A DNA stretch of 64,000 nucleotides from Saxidomus purpurata. Its lineage: Eukaryota; Mollusca; Bivalvia; Venerida; Veneridae. Position 1 is the first letter of the stretch. Each line of letters starts with the position of its first letter. Of this stretch, positions 23,710-36,176 are shown piece after piece. The stretch lies in the NCBI GenBank assembly GCA_022818135.1, contig JAFMSR010000009.1, positions 19,193,779 through 19,257,778 of the forward strand. Direction: 5' to 3'. The translations under genes were made by a program, and so were the position numbers. The notes beneath the pieces are model-generated. The model was given only the letters and a program-made list of their open reading frames with translations. It did no database searches and was not told where the DNA came from.

Positions 23710-24530
23710 CATGGCAGTCATTTAACTGCGTAAACTGCAGTATCTTCAAAATCGAACAAGTTTAATACCAGACTGAATCAATTATAGATTAAAGACAATT
23801 GAACAGGAATGTGAGATATGTGGCAACAAGAGATCAGACAGACCTGTGTATTCACAGTAGGGGTCTTAGCCAATGATAGACTAGCTTCTGTTTTCATAAT
23901 CAGCTACTGTATAGCTACTTTTACAGTAGGTAAACGTTGATAAATGATGGTGGACATGTTTAAAACAGTTAAAAACTTCTTATGTGAAAAAAGGATAAAA
24001 ATGAAGAAAAGTATTGAGCACATTTAACATATATGGTGGTTAGTAAATTGTCAATGTAATACCATCAAGGTATGCATTTTCTCTTTCAAAGTGTTGAATT
24101 ATGTACTGTAAAGTTTGATATTTAAATAATTTTTTCAAGTAAGTTAAAGTCTGAGAAAATCGCATTTTTTATATCTTTCTTAATATTTGAACACGTATAC
24201 TTTAGAAGGTTAGGACATAATAATATTATCATGCTGTGTAGAATTGTCTGAATAGATGTGAAGGTCATAGGTCAATGCATGTGAAATAAGAGGAAACGTT
24301 CAGACTGAATGCGTGTGTATATATTTGTAGCAGGTACATGTACACATTATATAGTTACTAGTGTATGTGGGAAGTACGGGATGAGCTTGTAAATAAAGTG
24401 ACAACAACTGACAGGATATAAGTTTCTTGTTTCTAGACAATAAAAACAAAAATAATATGAAACAGGGAATGCCACGTACCAAAAACGCAGCCTCCCCAAA
24501 ACGAACCCCACAGCACCCAGAAGTGCACAC
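23710..24530. other. Intergenic after lectin gene 1; nothing recognised
   Basis: AT-rich sequence with no coding or repeat structure that I can support. The second block differs here. Confidence 0.4.
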
Positions 24531-24532
24531 CA

Positions 24533-24534
24533 CC

Positions 24535-24593
<59 letters not shown>

Positions 24594-24606
24594 CACACAC
24601 ACACAA
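24533..24606 (+). repeat. CA dinucleotide microsatellite
   Basis: An almost pure (CA)n run with short interruptions. Several ORFs of 70-139 codons on both strands cross it and are artefacts (poly Thr-His or Cys-Val). Confidence 0.95.
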
Positions 24607-24609
24607 TCA

Positions 24610-26430
24610 TGTACACACACACATATACACTACCAACACACACTAGCATACAAAGCAAACACACGAGGACAAAACGAACAATTAAAGGAACACAGTGGGG
24701 CACCGCCTTGGAACGGTCAGTGGCAAAAACACCACTGGGGAGCTTAAACCGGTTTATGGTGCGCACCCAACCTCACTCTTGCCCCCCACCATGTTCCAAA
24801 GTCACAGGACAGTGTAAATAAAAGTAATCCCTGCTAGGTGAATCTCTAACACACGCAATGGAAACAAAAGGCATGGTATGTAAAACACAAAAATGCTCGT
24901 GTATAAATATATAAAAAGCAAACCTTGAGAACCAAAAAACGTATGTACTCAATGCCTTTGCAGAAGGCAGAGCACCAAGAGAAACACCTTGATGAGAAAA
25001 CCTGCTTCTGTGCAAGTAAGATTTCAAGTGAAAGAAAAGAAACATGACATAATTGTGACAGGTAGTGTAATGAGAGAAGGCTTAATTTCGAGAATTTATA
25101 TCCAATTGTGTTCTGTTTAAAATCGTTGCTGCAAAGTCACAATGTCGTCATTCGATTACCGGTATTGGAGAATATGACATATTGACATCAATGGATTGCT
25201 AAGGTGTTGATGAACCTTTTGTGGAAATATCATAGCTCTGCATTATGTGGTACAATCACAGGACATTTTGGCACTGATATTCAGATTAATTTGATGAATT
25301 GTTTCTTAATAGGAGGTACACATGAAACTATGCCTAAAATATTGTACCAATTGTCTGACAGTGTTTGGAAACTGTTCTGCCTTTGAACACAATTCGTTAA
25401 ATTCCTTATATACCGCTTTTCTTACTCGTGAAAAGTATAAACAATAGAGTTACGACATTTTGACTCTGAACGTCGAAATGATAGGTACTGTAGTGAGTTA
25501 TCTCCCGTCAACACGTTCTGAAATTAGGCTTGTATTCTTATTAGGATAACTATTCTTTAAAGGAGCATTCCCAACAACATACGATTCACAAAAGTTCAGA
25601 TACATGCATTTATCACACATGTGACCATGCATTTGTTTACGTGTTACATTTGTTCACACCTGAATTTGATTTATCAAATTACTGCATTATGTTCCTTTGT
25701 AGCAAACGAATTCTAACCGATAAAAACAATTTGCACATTTGTTCTATACTTCATTGTATATGTATTGCATAAGTGTAGAGTAAAAAGATATTTGTTCGTA
25801 TAATATTTTATGACGTGTTCTAAGAAAGAGCTACACTAAAAATATAAATATAAAACTTCTTATGAGATTGTTTGAATATTTTCTGAATTTGACCCTTTAG
25901 CTACGACCTGTTTTACCGACGGTTTACACTAAGGTTAAAGCATATTCACGGTGAAGAGCTCGAAATCGGACTAAGGTCAAAAAGTATAATTCTATCAGCC
26001 AAAGTCACTGTTTGGTCCAATGGTTGCTTATTGTGCAATCTTAAAACGTATTGCCCGCGTGAAACTACGGCCTGAGTTGCTGGCACACTCGCCTACGACT
26101 TTGTTTAAGCTGTCCTACATGTATCAGAAACCAGTTTCCCTGAGTCCAGGAAACGCGAATGAGATGTTTACTTCCGAAATAAGATTTTCTCATCAAGGCC
26201 CACTTAATTTGTTTCTATACAAACGCGAAACTAAATTCCGACATCGGCGAAACGAATGCGCACACTTGTATATACAGGCAATGAGGTTATCCCGGGACGG
26301 ACTTGCACACGGGTTTTATGGTATGTTGTGTCTACTTGGCAAAATGACTAAGAATTATTGTAACAATTGAACGAGGAGAAAAAGAAGAAGAAATATAAAA
26401 CGCATAATCATAGAGGCTGCATCGAATATT
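24610..26430. other. Intergenic with relics of the duplicated block
   Basis: 25880-25975 resembles the flank of PAN/WSC exon 4, and 25990-26090 matches 41500-41590. The 116-codon plus-strand ORF at 26020 overlaps this duplicated sequence, is not open in the other copy, and is not called. Confidence 0.4.
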
Positions 26431-26439
26431 AATTTGAAA

Positions 26440-26567
26440 ATATATATTCAGATAATTAGTTAGATAGTGATTAATGTACATCTTTGTCGTTATGAAGTTG
26501 TTTATATAAAATGCTCTTTCACTGCCATGGAGAAGGGGACAGTTGGTGAAGCAACCTATGTACTCAT
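26440..26567 (-). pseudogene. Relic of a WSC-domain first-half exon (copy E)
   Basis: After an AG acceptor (TTTCAG) the minus strand reads DEYIGCFTNCP, matching the start of exon 3 in copies B to D. The later conserved cysteines are lost (MYINHY where the others have TCVNHC) and the tail diverges. Sequence at about 25880-25975 also resembles the flank of exon 4 in the other copies. This is a decayed fifth copy. Confidence 0.6.
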
Positions 26568-26599
26568 CTGAAATTCTCAAGATATTTCTGGGAAATGTG

Positions 26600-29570
26600 C
26601 TGCTTCGATACTATTTTAAACTGAATTTAATAACAACTTGTTTCTACAGAGAAATATACATCTAATTTAGTAAATTGTAAATGTCAGATTTAACCCACAA
26701 GTACATTACAAAACATGTATCAGCACATTGTTTAGTTCTTCTGTAGAATGGTCATTGGAATATACTGCAAATAAAAACAGGATAGGTGTCATTCAAGAAG
26801 TGTATGGGCATTTTCTTTGAACACTATATATTTTAAGCTTTTCTGAGAACAATAGGTGCGGTAGTTGCATTTTGTAAACCTTTCTCTCAATCGTCAATAT
26901 TTCCTGTATCTCCGCTGAAACTGCTGGAACTTAATGTTTTATTTTGAAGCTTCGTAAGAATCACCCTTGCGAAAATTGATTTCATAAAAGGCGACCTTTT
27001 ACCAAATTCCTTTAATCTTCCTTGGAATCATAAAATCCTAAAACAATATTAGCTTCGGAAATTAATGTTCAGATATAAAAATAATTTCACTGAAAGGTGT
27101 CTTTTATGACACTTTAGCAAAGCCTTTCAGCTTATGTTGGTTCGTCAAAAACATAGCAACCACAGGGCAGATTTAGTTTTCTTTACTAGTTTAAACTTTA
27201 ATAAGCTTATCCTTTAAACATGTAGACAATATTACAATATTACTTCACAGAAAAGTGATTTGGATGACACTTTACAAGACTGACTCCATCAATGTTGGTT
27301 TGTTGAATTCATGGTTACTAGATGGCTTAGCTATTTTGCATTGTTTGGTTGTGGAAATTTGTCAAATGTTATGCTAACGTGCTGCTACACTCTCATACAT
27401 TCCTTCAAATTACATTCAACAACTTTTCTAAGTTTTTACCTATCTCAATCATTTTTCAAGATACGCTCATGAAACTTAGTCAATAAATAATCAAAGTTAT
27501 TCTTCTACTACAAGTTATCAGATTGGAAACACTGAATGGCGATTTACCTTCTATAAATATAGATTTTATTATAAGTACTATTTCAATGCCTCCTGTAGAT
27601 TGACAGTACTTCTAGCCTTTCTTGTGAAATTCACAAAACCGCAAAATGACCAATACATTTAATGCGCATTATTACAAAAGGGCCCTTAATGGTCAAATAA
27701 TGGTGTAACTTTTGAACTAACAAAATAGACCTTTGACCCCCATTCCACCGTATGAAGCTGCTAACTTTCTCACATAAAGAGACATGGTCGGTTGCAGGGC
27801 TCGAAGCAGTACACAACCATCTGGCAGTACTATTATCGTAAAACACAAGACAATCCATGAATTCAAGTATCAATGAAATTATATTTTATAAAAATTGAAG
27901 CAATTTTATTCAACCTAATTGATATGCATTACAATATGTGAATTATATATAATGTACGTTCCAAAAGAGTTACATTAATGAATTTTCCTAACACTGCGAT
28001 ACAATGCACTTTGTTATGGTAAACAAATTTCATGCAGTTTAAGATACACGCATAGCATAAAACTATGTATTAAAGTACATTGTGAGAACAGTTCTTTAAG
28101 TTCCAGGACCACAATTACAAGTAGCTCTAATTCTATCCAGAATGATGTCTTACCGGCAGAAATGACATTTTTGTACCAAAATCATTCATAGCTTTCCTTT
28201 TTGAATCGGAGAATACATGTTAGAAATATAGTCTAGTATTGTTTTCAATGATACTGCACAAATTAGGCTCTCTAGCAACTATTTCTCATGACGAAACGAC
28301 CTGAATACGACATAAAGGCATATGTCAACATTGTTTTAGAGTGAATATAACATGGTACTTCCCTTATCCTATCAGTAAATTTATTTTACTATATCAGTAA
28401 ATTCTAAATGATCCCGGGGCTTTTAGCGACAAGACATCAATCAGCTTTCATTTTGTTGTGTTTCTTTTCATCGGAAGTGACATTGGTTTCGGCACAGAAT
28501 GCATGATGGTATCCTTGATAAACAGTGTAACAAAATATTGACCACGTGACTGCCAGATGCTTTTTTCGTTCCATTTCTGTTTGTGAATACCTAATGTTTT
28601 CTGAAAAAGAAATTGAAAACTAAAATTGTCGAATCGGTTGATTACTGAAGACGTTTGGCACGACAAAGTACTCAATTTTTTATGTATGACCACATGTAAC
28701 TGTGTAATTATAAAATACAGATTAAAGTAATATTTTCCGTGTTTTATAGCAGAAAAATAATAGCAGATTTTCACGTTTTGCCAACCACCAGTCCAATCCA
28801 TTAATTATTATATTCGCTTGATAAAATCAGTTTTATTGACACTTTGGTGCTGAAAAATAAGACTGCGTGCTCTCATAAACAGCACGCTCCAAAAGCGACA
28901 AATCATACTGTGAGGCTTCATAAATCATTTTAAAGGTGCTACAAAACGCTTGAGCTCGTAAACAATTCTTTAGATTGGGTTTTAATATTTAATATAGTTT
29001 CTTGCTGCATGTGCATCGTTGATATACCTTTTACAAATTTTGCAACTTTTCCTTATGTATGACGCTCATATTATTTTATAGGGTAGCTAGATCAAAACGT
29101 CCTGATTTGTTCATGAGACTGCACGCAGACACATTTGATGCCGCCTTGAAAGTATTACAGTTTGAGGTGTCATGTTTACTTAAATATAATGTCTGGAACT
29201 ACAGAGAAGTCACTAGATAACAGTGGCAAATCGTGTTAACATTTTTGTCTTCTGTCGTTCATAGTGATCCATTCTTTTATGACATAACAAAGATAATTCT
29301 GATTTTCAAGAGGTAACCTAGAAAATTAACGTTTAAATTCATGTTTGAATCTCGTTTAGCTTAGCTATAAGCGGGGTCAAGAACATTTTAAACGGGCGAC
29401 AAAACACGTTGAAAATATAGAGTCTATAGCCTGAATTTAACCTTTAGGCTACGATATTTATGTTTTTCTCGGATGTTACCGTTGTATTACAATAAGCTAA
29501 ACATACATTCACGGAACAGTGCTCAAAATCGGACTATAGAAATGTATGAGAATCCATGGTAAATAAATAA
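26600..29570. other. Intergenic start of the second block; no gene seen
   Basis: From about 27.74 kb the sequence matches 12.7 kb onward (flanking sequence of the PAN/WSC unit). An insertion of about 320 bp at 28103-28424 is specific to this copy. ORFs at 27631 and 28448 are shadows in duplicated non-coding DNA. Confidence 0.5.
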
Positions 29571-30103
29571 CATCACCTGTCTACACGCCAGTACCATACA
29601 GCGAGCCTCTACAATCGCCTCCACATTTCTGACTCGAATCTCCGTGACAGTTGAAGTTACACTCCGCATCCGGGACTTGGACGTTTAACTGTGTGTAGTT
29701 ATGATTGTTGTCACAGAAACACTGCATACCGTACTGTAAAGTGAATTAGAAATAAATACATTGATTAAGTCAAATCCAGGGCTTGGGCGTTTATATGATA
29801 TTGATCACTATTACATGTAGTTGGTATTTTAAAGTCCCATGCTCTCTTTTAAATTAATTAGTTCGGATAGAAATTGTTCTATTTACTAAATTGTTCGACT
29901 TACACATTTCTTTTGTATTCAAGTAGTAGTTTCTTCCCGAATAATTGGTGGTATAAAGCGTGTCTTATAAGCTCACATGAAACGTATTCATACGTGTGTT
30001 TTTTTGTTTAAATCTTGCTAAGGAAGGACCTCTTTTACTTCATGATAATGTCAGTCTTACTTTATTTATAAGCTATCATTTCCACACCAACTCTATTCAT
30101 ATA

Positions 30104-31350
30104 GAGGACAAGACAAATTTTGATGCAAAGCATCAAAGGCGCTGCGCATGTTTTTGAAACATGATTTAAAGGAATCAGAGTCATTTTAGAATATCAGTAA
30201 ACAACCTATCAACGGGAAAAAACAAATACATTATGTTATTTGTAACTGTTATCATAATAAGTAAAAAACCACATTTACTACAGTTTAACAAAAAAATAAA
30301 CGAATCATAAAACAACCTTCCGTATAATGGTACGATGACGCCCATTAAACAAGGCTACAGCTCGTGGTCAGTAGACGCTTTTCGACGCAGACGAAACCCA
30401 CGTGATTAATTTTGTCTTTACTATTGGTCAGTTGTTAGCGATGCTTTACATAACTTTCATTGAGACCCCATGTATCGCATAGTTAGGTGAACGGTCTTAT
30501 TTATAATGCCTACATTTTACTTTAGTATATAGTAATTAAAATGGGTTAATTATTCACGTTGACAACATATGTATCTAAACTTCAAAATGTTTAGAGTTAG
30601 CAAAACAACTATTGAGACGTTTTTTCTGAACTTTGATGAATCTGGCCGTAGGGTCCGTAAACAAAGCAATAAAAAAACCGTAACCTTCAAGTTTGTGGAA
30701 AAGTTATTAAATATCCTATGAATATGTCAAAAGTTTTGAATTAACGGTCGAAGACGTATGCATCTGGTATAGTATTGTTTGTAATCAGTTAATACTATTT
30801 ATTTATTCATTATAGGGAGTTTGTTCAAACATAATACATAGTTTTTAATTACAATAATAATGTTGGCTGCTCCCTATTCGATTATGCAACCCCATGGTAC
30901 AAAATTAAAACCTATTCAATACTGGCACTGTGCTTCCGCACAGCGCCAATAATTGTTGGTTTCGGTGTAAGATCACGTTATAGCTCTAGTTTCACCGAGT
31001 GGGCACTAAAAGTGATACTTTCACGAGTGGCGCAGCCACGAGTGAAAATAACATCTTTTGGTGTTCACGAGTGAAATTAACGTGATGTTACACCGATACC
31101 AACACTTTTTCTGTTTATTTTATGGTTAAAACTCTTCTCATCAGAAACGTCATCAGAAACAGTGAAAATGACGTCATTTAAACGACGTCATCAACGCATG
31201 GTTTCCAGCATTACTTTTGACGTAAATCCGGGTTAAAGAATGCAAAAACAGTGAAAAATAAAAATGGTAATCCACTGTTTCAAAACTGTGGATTATCACT
31301 TTTATTTCACTGAGAAAATTCTATAATTCACTGGAAAACATAAAATAAAC
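30104..31350. mobile_element. Compound insertion in copy D with hairpin ends
   Basis: Absent from the matching site in copy C (near 14830). It starts with a short hairpin (TTTGATGC-AAA-GCATCAAA) followed by GGCGCTGCGC, and its related right end near 30940-30960 reads GCACAGCGCCAATAATTG. A second fold-back (30954-31107) follows. No ORF. Possibly two non-autonomous elements side by side. Confidence 0.55.
30954..31107. repeat. Fold-back repeat, imperfect arms of about 26 bp
   Basis: GTTGGTTTCGGTGTAAGATC on the left pairs with the complement of GTTACACCGATACCAAC on the right, with inner sequence also partly self-complementary (CGAGTG/CACTCG types). Confidence 0.65.
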
Positions 31351-31367
31351 TAATCAAATTACTCTGA

Positions 31368-31568
31368 ACTGCGACACAATGTCTTTCACCTTAGATTAAT
31401 ATACGCTACCGAGTCTCGCTCAAGACGGAAGCATCCTCATAGAGAGGGAGAGAGACAATGTTTAAATGTTTGTGTCTTGCCTAGACACACTACCACTAAG
31501 TGGGCACTGAATCGAAACCGGGACCCTCCTCTGCTGAGGGGAACGCGCTACGATTACAGCAAGACGGC
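31368..31568 (-). mobile_element. tRNA-derived SINE (family 1) in copy D
   Basis: Orthologous by position to 14848-15030, but with the complete head (AGCCGTCTTGCTGTAATCG on the minus strand). Confidence 0.75.
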
Positions 31569-31911
31569 TCCATAGCAATCTGGAAGTTTCAAAAACATTA
31601 ATGTGACAATGATTGTAAAATAGTTTTAAATCTATTTAGTAATGCTTTAAATATATAAATCAAATAAAATTATTAATACATGCCTGTGTTAATGTATATG
31701 CAAAGTCATTGGTTAAACAATGATTAACACATGTTTCTGTTGTCATGGATGAGCTTGTAATGTATGACGTACTCTGAGTACGGGGACAATCAACGAAACA
31801 TCCTATGTACTCATCTGAAAATAAAGATATTCAATGTCTAATAATATATCCTTCTGCACAGTGTTCACATAATTTGTTGCAACCTATTGAGTCTCCCTTG
31901 GTCTATCACCG

Positions 31912-33676
31912 TCTCCGTTGGTTTAGTGGTTTAGATATCTGACTTTGGAGCGGGAGGTGAAAGTTCGAATCCCAGCAGTGGTACGTTCTAATATGGCCGG
32001 TTGTGTGTAGCCGCCTAGTCAAATAATAGTTCCGTATACCCACCGGCCTGGTGCCTGCCATTAATCAAAGGACTGAAAGTGCTGGAGGATCGATTGTCTC
32101 TGAACAACACAGTCTGCACACATACATGTGTAAATATCAGGACAACATAGACTGTACACATACATGTGTGAATATCAGGACAACCCTTCCACGAGTAAAG
32201 TTATAAACTGGAGACAAAACTGTCCACAAATTTTGACCTTTCACCATGTGTGTAAACTTTACTTTTGAGATAGGAACCCATGTGCTTACATTATGTCATT
32301 CAGTGACTATGTTCAACTACCCTATGAAGTATTAAGCTGTGAATCGTAACTGAGATATGGATTTTGACAAAACTGAACTGCAAATTTAATTTATGGTTTG
32401 AACAACTTTAAATGTCATTCAAAAGTAATGCGATATGCCCATAAGGTTGATTGTATTGTGCGAATTAATTCGGATTTAACGTCGCACCCAACAGCTACGG
32501 TCATATTGCAACTTTCCGGCTTTCTTGGAGGAGGAAGACCCTGGGTGCCAATTCACTGTATCAGAATTTGGGGGTCATTTAGAAATTCCGAGGGTCATAC
32601 CCTTTATTGTAAAAAAATAAAAGGCATGACTATGTGTTAAAGAAGTTTTATTCAGTTTACTTCTGTAAAACTGCATGTGATACATCACAAAATGGTGGGT
32701 AATCAAAGGGTTGGCAAGACAACAGGTGTTTCTCTTTGGATGCTTTCCATTTTGTCACTGCATCTCAAAAGTCAAATTTGTCCACAAAGCGAATTTTTCA
32801 TAAGTGCATTCAACCATAGACATTAAACTTGGATATTATTTGGCACACTTAAACCCCTTTCAATAGTGACAGTCTGATCGAAATGACTACAAAATGATCA
32901 TTAAAATCACTCAAAAAGACGGTTTTTTCCCTATTAAGGTTCGTCGACCATCTCTTGTTGTGCGTCTACGATCTATGATGATGTTTGAACACACACAAAA
33001 ACGCAATGGTACAAAATGCGGGTCGATCCGAAATAAGACGACAACGACGACGCAATAGGATCAAAATTAGACATATCCCATACCGGAAGCGTATTTTATC
33101 AACAATTTATCTTGCATTTCGAAGCGTTTTGAGAGGTTTTGAAATGTTGTTTTTGTAGTAATATGATCATACACATTTTAATTGCATCATAGAAGACGCT
33201 CTTTGCTATTTCTGTTGCGCCATTGACAAAATGATTGCGACACCGTATTTAGTGTATCCGGTGTAGCGATACGTATTTCACGGGTCTTACATTTCTCATG
33301 TCACACCGGTCTGACGATAAAAACCGCGTAGGAAAATAGTTCTATACAGAACAGATACCTCGTTGATTTAAGTTACAAATTATAAGAAAAACAACAATAT
33401 TATATCATGCTATTCTGTAATGTTTTGATATTATTTAGATCTGTTACTATATAATTTTTAAAACAGAGGACAGTAATATAGAACTACTTTTCGGTCGTAT
33501 TCGACAAAAATTTGTGTTAAGAGTTCGGCCGTAAGGGTCTGAAATACTCTGTTAACTTTGGATACGATTGAATAAATTCAATCGATCCAAAAAGGATAGG
33601 GTTCGGGAGGTAAATGTGCTAAAACAAGAAGCTGTCTAAGAAATGGCTGATTCTTGAAGTAGGGGTGACACTATAA
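31912..33676 (+). mobile_element. tRNA-derived SINE (family 2) split by an insertion of about 1.5 kb
   Basis: The 5' part (31912 to about 32064) and the 3' part (33597-33676, GGTTCGGGAGGTAAATGTGC onward) match the two halves of 15370-15602. The 1.53-kb intruder has no clear ORF. Part of it (32465-32560: TTTAACGTCGCACCC…GGAGGAAGACCC) resembles a dispersed molluscan repeat I have a general impression of; that link is weak. Confidence 0.7.
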
Positions 33677-33875
33677 AAAACAAACACTTTACCTTTACCT
33701 TTTACAATGTATGAGAGCGTTCTTCTTGCTCAGTGTACAGCTTGTCGCAAACAAGACTGAGGAGTTTGAAGTAATTATCAGTTAACTGCCGTTTAAAACT
33801 TGTTTAGCTTGTCATACTAGAATGGCTTAAAGGTCGCTAAGAAATATCAATATTACATTACACTACCAGAAAACC

Positions 33876-34700
33876 ATTGATACAAAGTATCAAAGGTCGC
33901 CGCTGAAGAATTGAACAAGAGGAAAGGAAATGTAGATTTTTTTTATTTGGAACAGGAATACAAAAATAATAATACTGTTAAATTGTGTTTCAGCATTAAC
34001 ATGTTACAAAGATTGTTATTAAGAATATATAATAAATAAGTTCACCCACCAAAATAATTATGACCACTTCAAGACGTGATTCATTTCAATTTTCGTAAAA
34101 TACAGTTGCGTAATATTTAAAAGAAATTTATATCAAAAAGTATTACACCGACAACTAAAATAATTTAGTTTGTATTTTCTGTTTCTGTTTTCTTGAAAAT
34201 GATCCAGCTGAATCAAAGTTATGTGAAAACATCGCAAGTTACACAGATCGTACCGTTGTAAGAATATTTTTCAAATAACAGTTTCAGAAGAGTGCTCCAA
34301 GTTAATACCTTTTTCATTGACCTTGCGTAACAACAGCTGAGTTATCAGCTAATTGTGTATATACGGAGTGGATAGCTTTATTGTTTACATCACGTGAGAA
34401 CTATTTTCAACTTTCTAAAAATAAATTATGATTCACTTTCCGTAGACTGGTTTCAAATATTTTATCAGTCAACACAGACATTGACCATTTGAAATTGTGC
34501 ACCACATGAGGGAATGAATTAAAAGATTAAAAAAAATAAAACAGTAAAAAAAATTACAAATACTTTTTTCTGTAAAACTTTATTGTCAGTGGGTAAAATT
34601 ATCTTAAATCGAATCTTGGGGGAAAAAATAGCCCCTCCACGTACAAAAAACTCCCATTCTAGACAGTACGCACTTCAGTGCGGCGACAATTAATATTAAC
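33876..34700. mobile_element. Non-autonomous insertion in copy D with hairpin left end
   Basis: The left end has the hairpin TTGATACAAAGTATCAA followed by GGTCGCCGCTGAAG. The right end is CTTCAGTGCGGCGACAATTA, giving inverted ends of about 15 bp (GTCGCCGC…TGAAG). It is absent at the matching place in copy C (near 15810). Its end structure resembles the element at 30104. No ORF. Confidence 0.6.
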
Positions 34701-34865
34701 ATGGTAGTATATAATATCACACACATTAGGAAAACGTATGACTCGTGTCGATTTAGAAAAATAAATGTTTGCGTTTCAACTAATTTTATTCCATTTCATA
34801 CATTGAATCTGCACCCCTACACTATATGTAAATTAAGGTAAACGACAATCCACCCATGGCTTTAA

Positions 34866-35239
34866 AGAGACACTCCCTAAAACTGGTGTCCAAATTATAT
34901 ATTAACTTCAAAAGCATAAATAATATAATATCTACAAGTATTATTACTAAACGAAAATGTTTAAGTTTTACATGCCAGTCATTATCGGGAAAATCAGCGT
35001 TTTAAAATATGTTGCAGTACCGTAAAATAATTAATAATCTATGTAAAGTTATTGTTGTACAATGAATGGGCGGATAGCGATTTATTACAAAAAGCCTCAA
35101 TGTTGATCCTTTGTGCTAAAATGAGGCATTTGTCGATATATTTTGTTCTTTAAATTTGTATTCATTTATCATTTTCTGTACATTGAACACACTATTTATG
35201 TTTGGAAAATATAATCTGCTAGAAGTAGGGAGTGCCCCT
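34866..35239. mobile_element. TTAA-flanked MITE next to exon 1 of copy D
   Basis: Paralogue of 16001-16337 with the same TIRs, TTAA at 34862-34865 and 35240-35243, and about 37 bp of extra internal sequence. The small plus-strand ORFs at 16254 and 35156 are read-through from MITE into exon 1 and are not genes. Confidence 0.8.
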
Positions 35240-35986
35240 TTAAATAAACGAAAAATACCTACAGCCACGTTTCAAGAACCTAAGACTGCTGTGTTGGGCA
35301 TCCAGCTCTCCATTAAACGAAGCACAACCGGTACACAGGTGCGTTTCAGGGTTGTAGATAATGCTTAAACAGGTTGGATAATCCAAACACTTTATCGCAC
35401 ATTTCGGTACGTTTGTAACAATGTTGAACACTACATTTTCTTCTCTACATGCGTATCCCTGTAACCCAACATCCTTAACAAACTTTCTAAAATCAACTGC
35501 ATGACAAAATTCATACAGGATGATAACATGTACTAAAAACGACAAGAACCACGCCCTGTTCATTGCTAGAGCGCAAACTATACTTGTGATTTAGCAGTCT
35601 TAAAAAATAGATATTGCTGGCAATCCTGCTACTCAAATCACAGGATCTCTGAGAGTTTGACCTATGGACGGGACTATAAACAGTCTAATGATCACGATTC
35701 GAAATAACGCTCTTTTACATTGATGAATAATAAATATCGATCAGCTCTAGTAAGTAAGCCATAACAATCAGTCATTAACATTCTGATTGTCAACAATAAC
35801 TATAATTGCATTAAAATCAATGAGATCAAAGAAGAATTATGTTTACAGATTTTTCAAACTCGAACATGATACATTTGTATTTCTATCAGAACAAACAGTA
35901 TAATGGATTATGCGATTCATTGTCAATGCACCTGAACATAATTGATCACGCTCATTTTTAATAACGGTTATCAAAAAGAAAAGTGG

Positions 35987-36176
35987 AGCCGTCATGGTAC
36001 AGCGGTAGTGCGTTCGCCCTTCATTCGGAGGGTCTCGGGTTCTATCCCCACTAGTGCAAGGTAGAAGTAGTGTCCATAGGCATGAATTCAATTGCCTCTT
36101 TGGCTCTTCAAGTTTGATTCAATCTGAAGTGACTTCCAACAGCAATAAATATAAGTTTTAAGAACTTATTTCGCAG
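35987..36176 (+). mobile_element. tRNA-derived SINE (family 1), duplicate of 17084-17276
   Basis: Same orientation, same flanks and same box A and box B regions as the first-block copy. Confidence 0.75.

Larger units (their letters stand above)
12700..26130. repeat. Large segmental duplication, first block (PAN/WSC copy C plus lectin gene 1)
   Basis: Collinear with 27740-41590. Shared anchors include the CTTTCTCACATAAAGAGACATGG segment (12693 and 27764 regions), the exons and introns of copies C and D, the SINE at 17084/35987, the minisatellite site, the upstream sequence of the lectin genes, and the GTGAAACT-CGG-CTGAGTTGCTG segment near 26.06 and 41.56 kb. Length differences come from the minisatellite and from insertions. 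Confidence 0.8.
29581..35563 (-). pseudogene. PAN/WSC gene, copy D: exon 2 disabled, introns swollen by insertions
   Basis: Exon 1 is 35259-35563, exon 2 remnant 33699-33756, exon 3 31684-31814 and exon 4 29581-29733. Exon 2 carries the same 10-nt deletion as copy C and reaches TAA before its donor. It lacks the TGA of copy C (Cys codon instead). Exons 1, 3 and 4 are open; exon 4 reads YGMQCFCDNN…KCGGDCRGSLYGTGV and stops. About 1.5 kb of sequence splits the SINE in intron 2, and further insertions lie at about 30.1-31.35 kb and 33.88-34.70 kb. A PAN-only product from exon 1 remains possible. Confidence 0.66.

Noticed and set aside
24300..24821. ORFs of 70-139 codons around 24.3-24.8 kb
   Set aside because: Created by the CA dinucleotide repeat.
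26020..26370. 116-codon plus-strand ORF
   Set aside because: The first part is duplicated at about 41.5 kb where the frame is not kept; no domain recognised.
32398..32640. 80-codon ORF with LGGGRPW
   Set aside because: Lies in the insertion that splits a SINE and overlaps a likely dispersed repeat; no domain.
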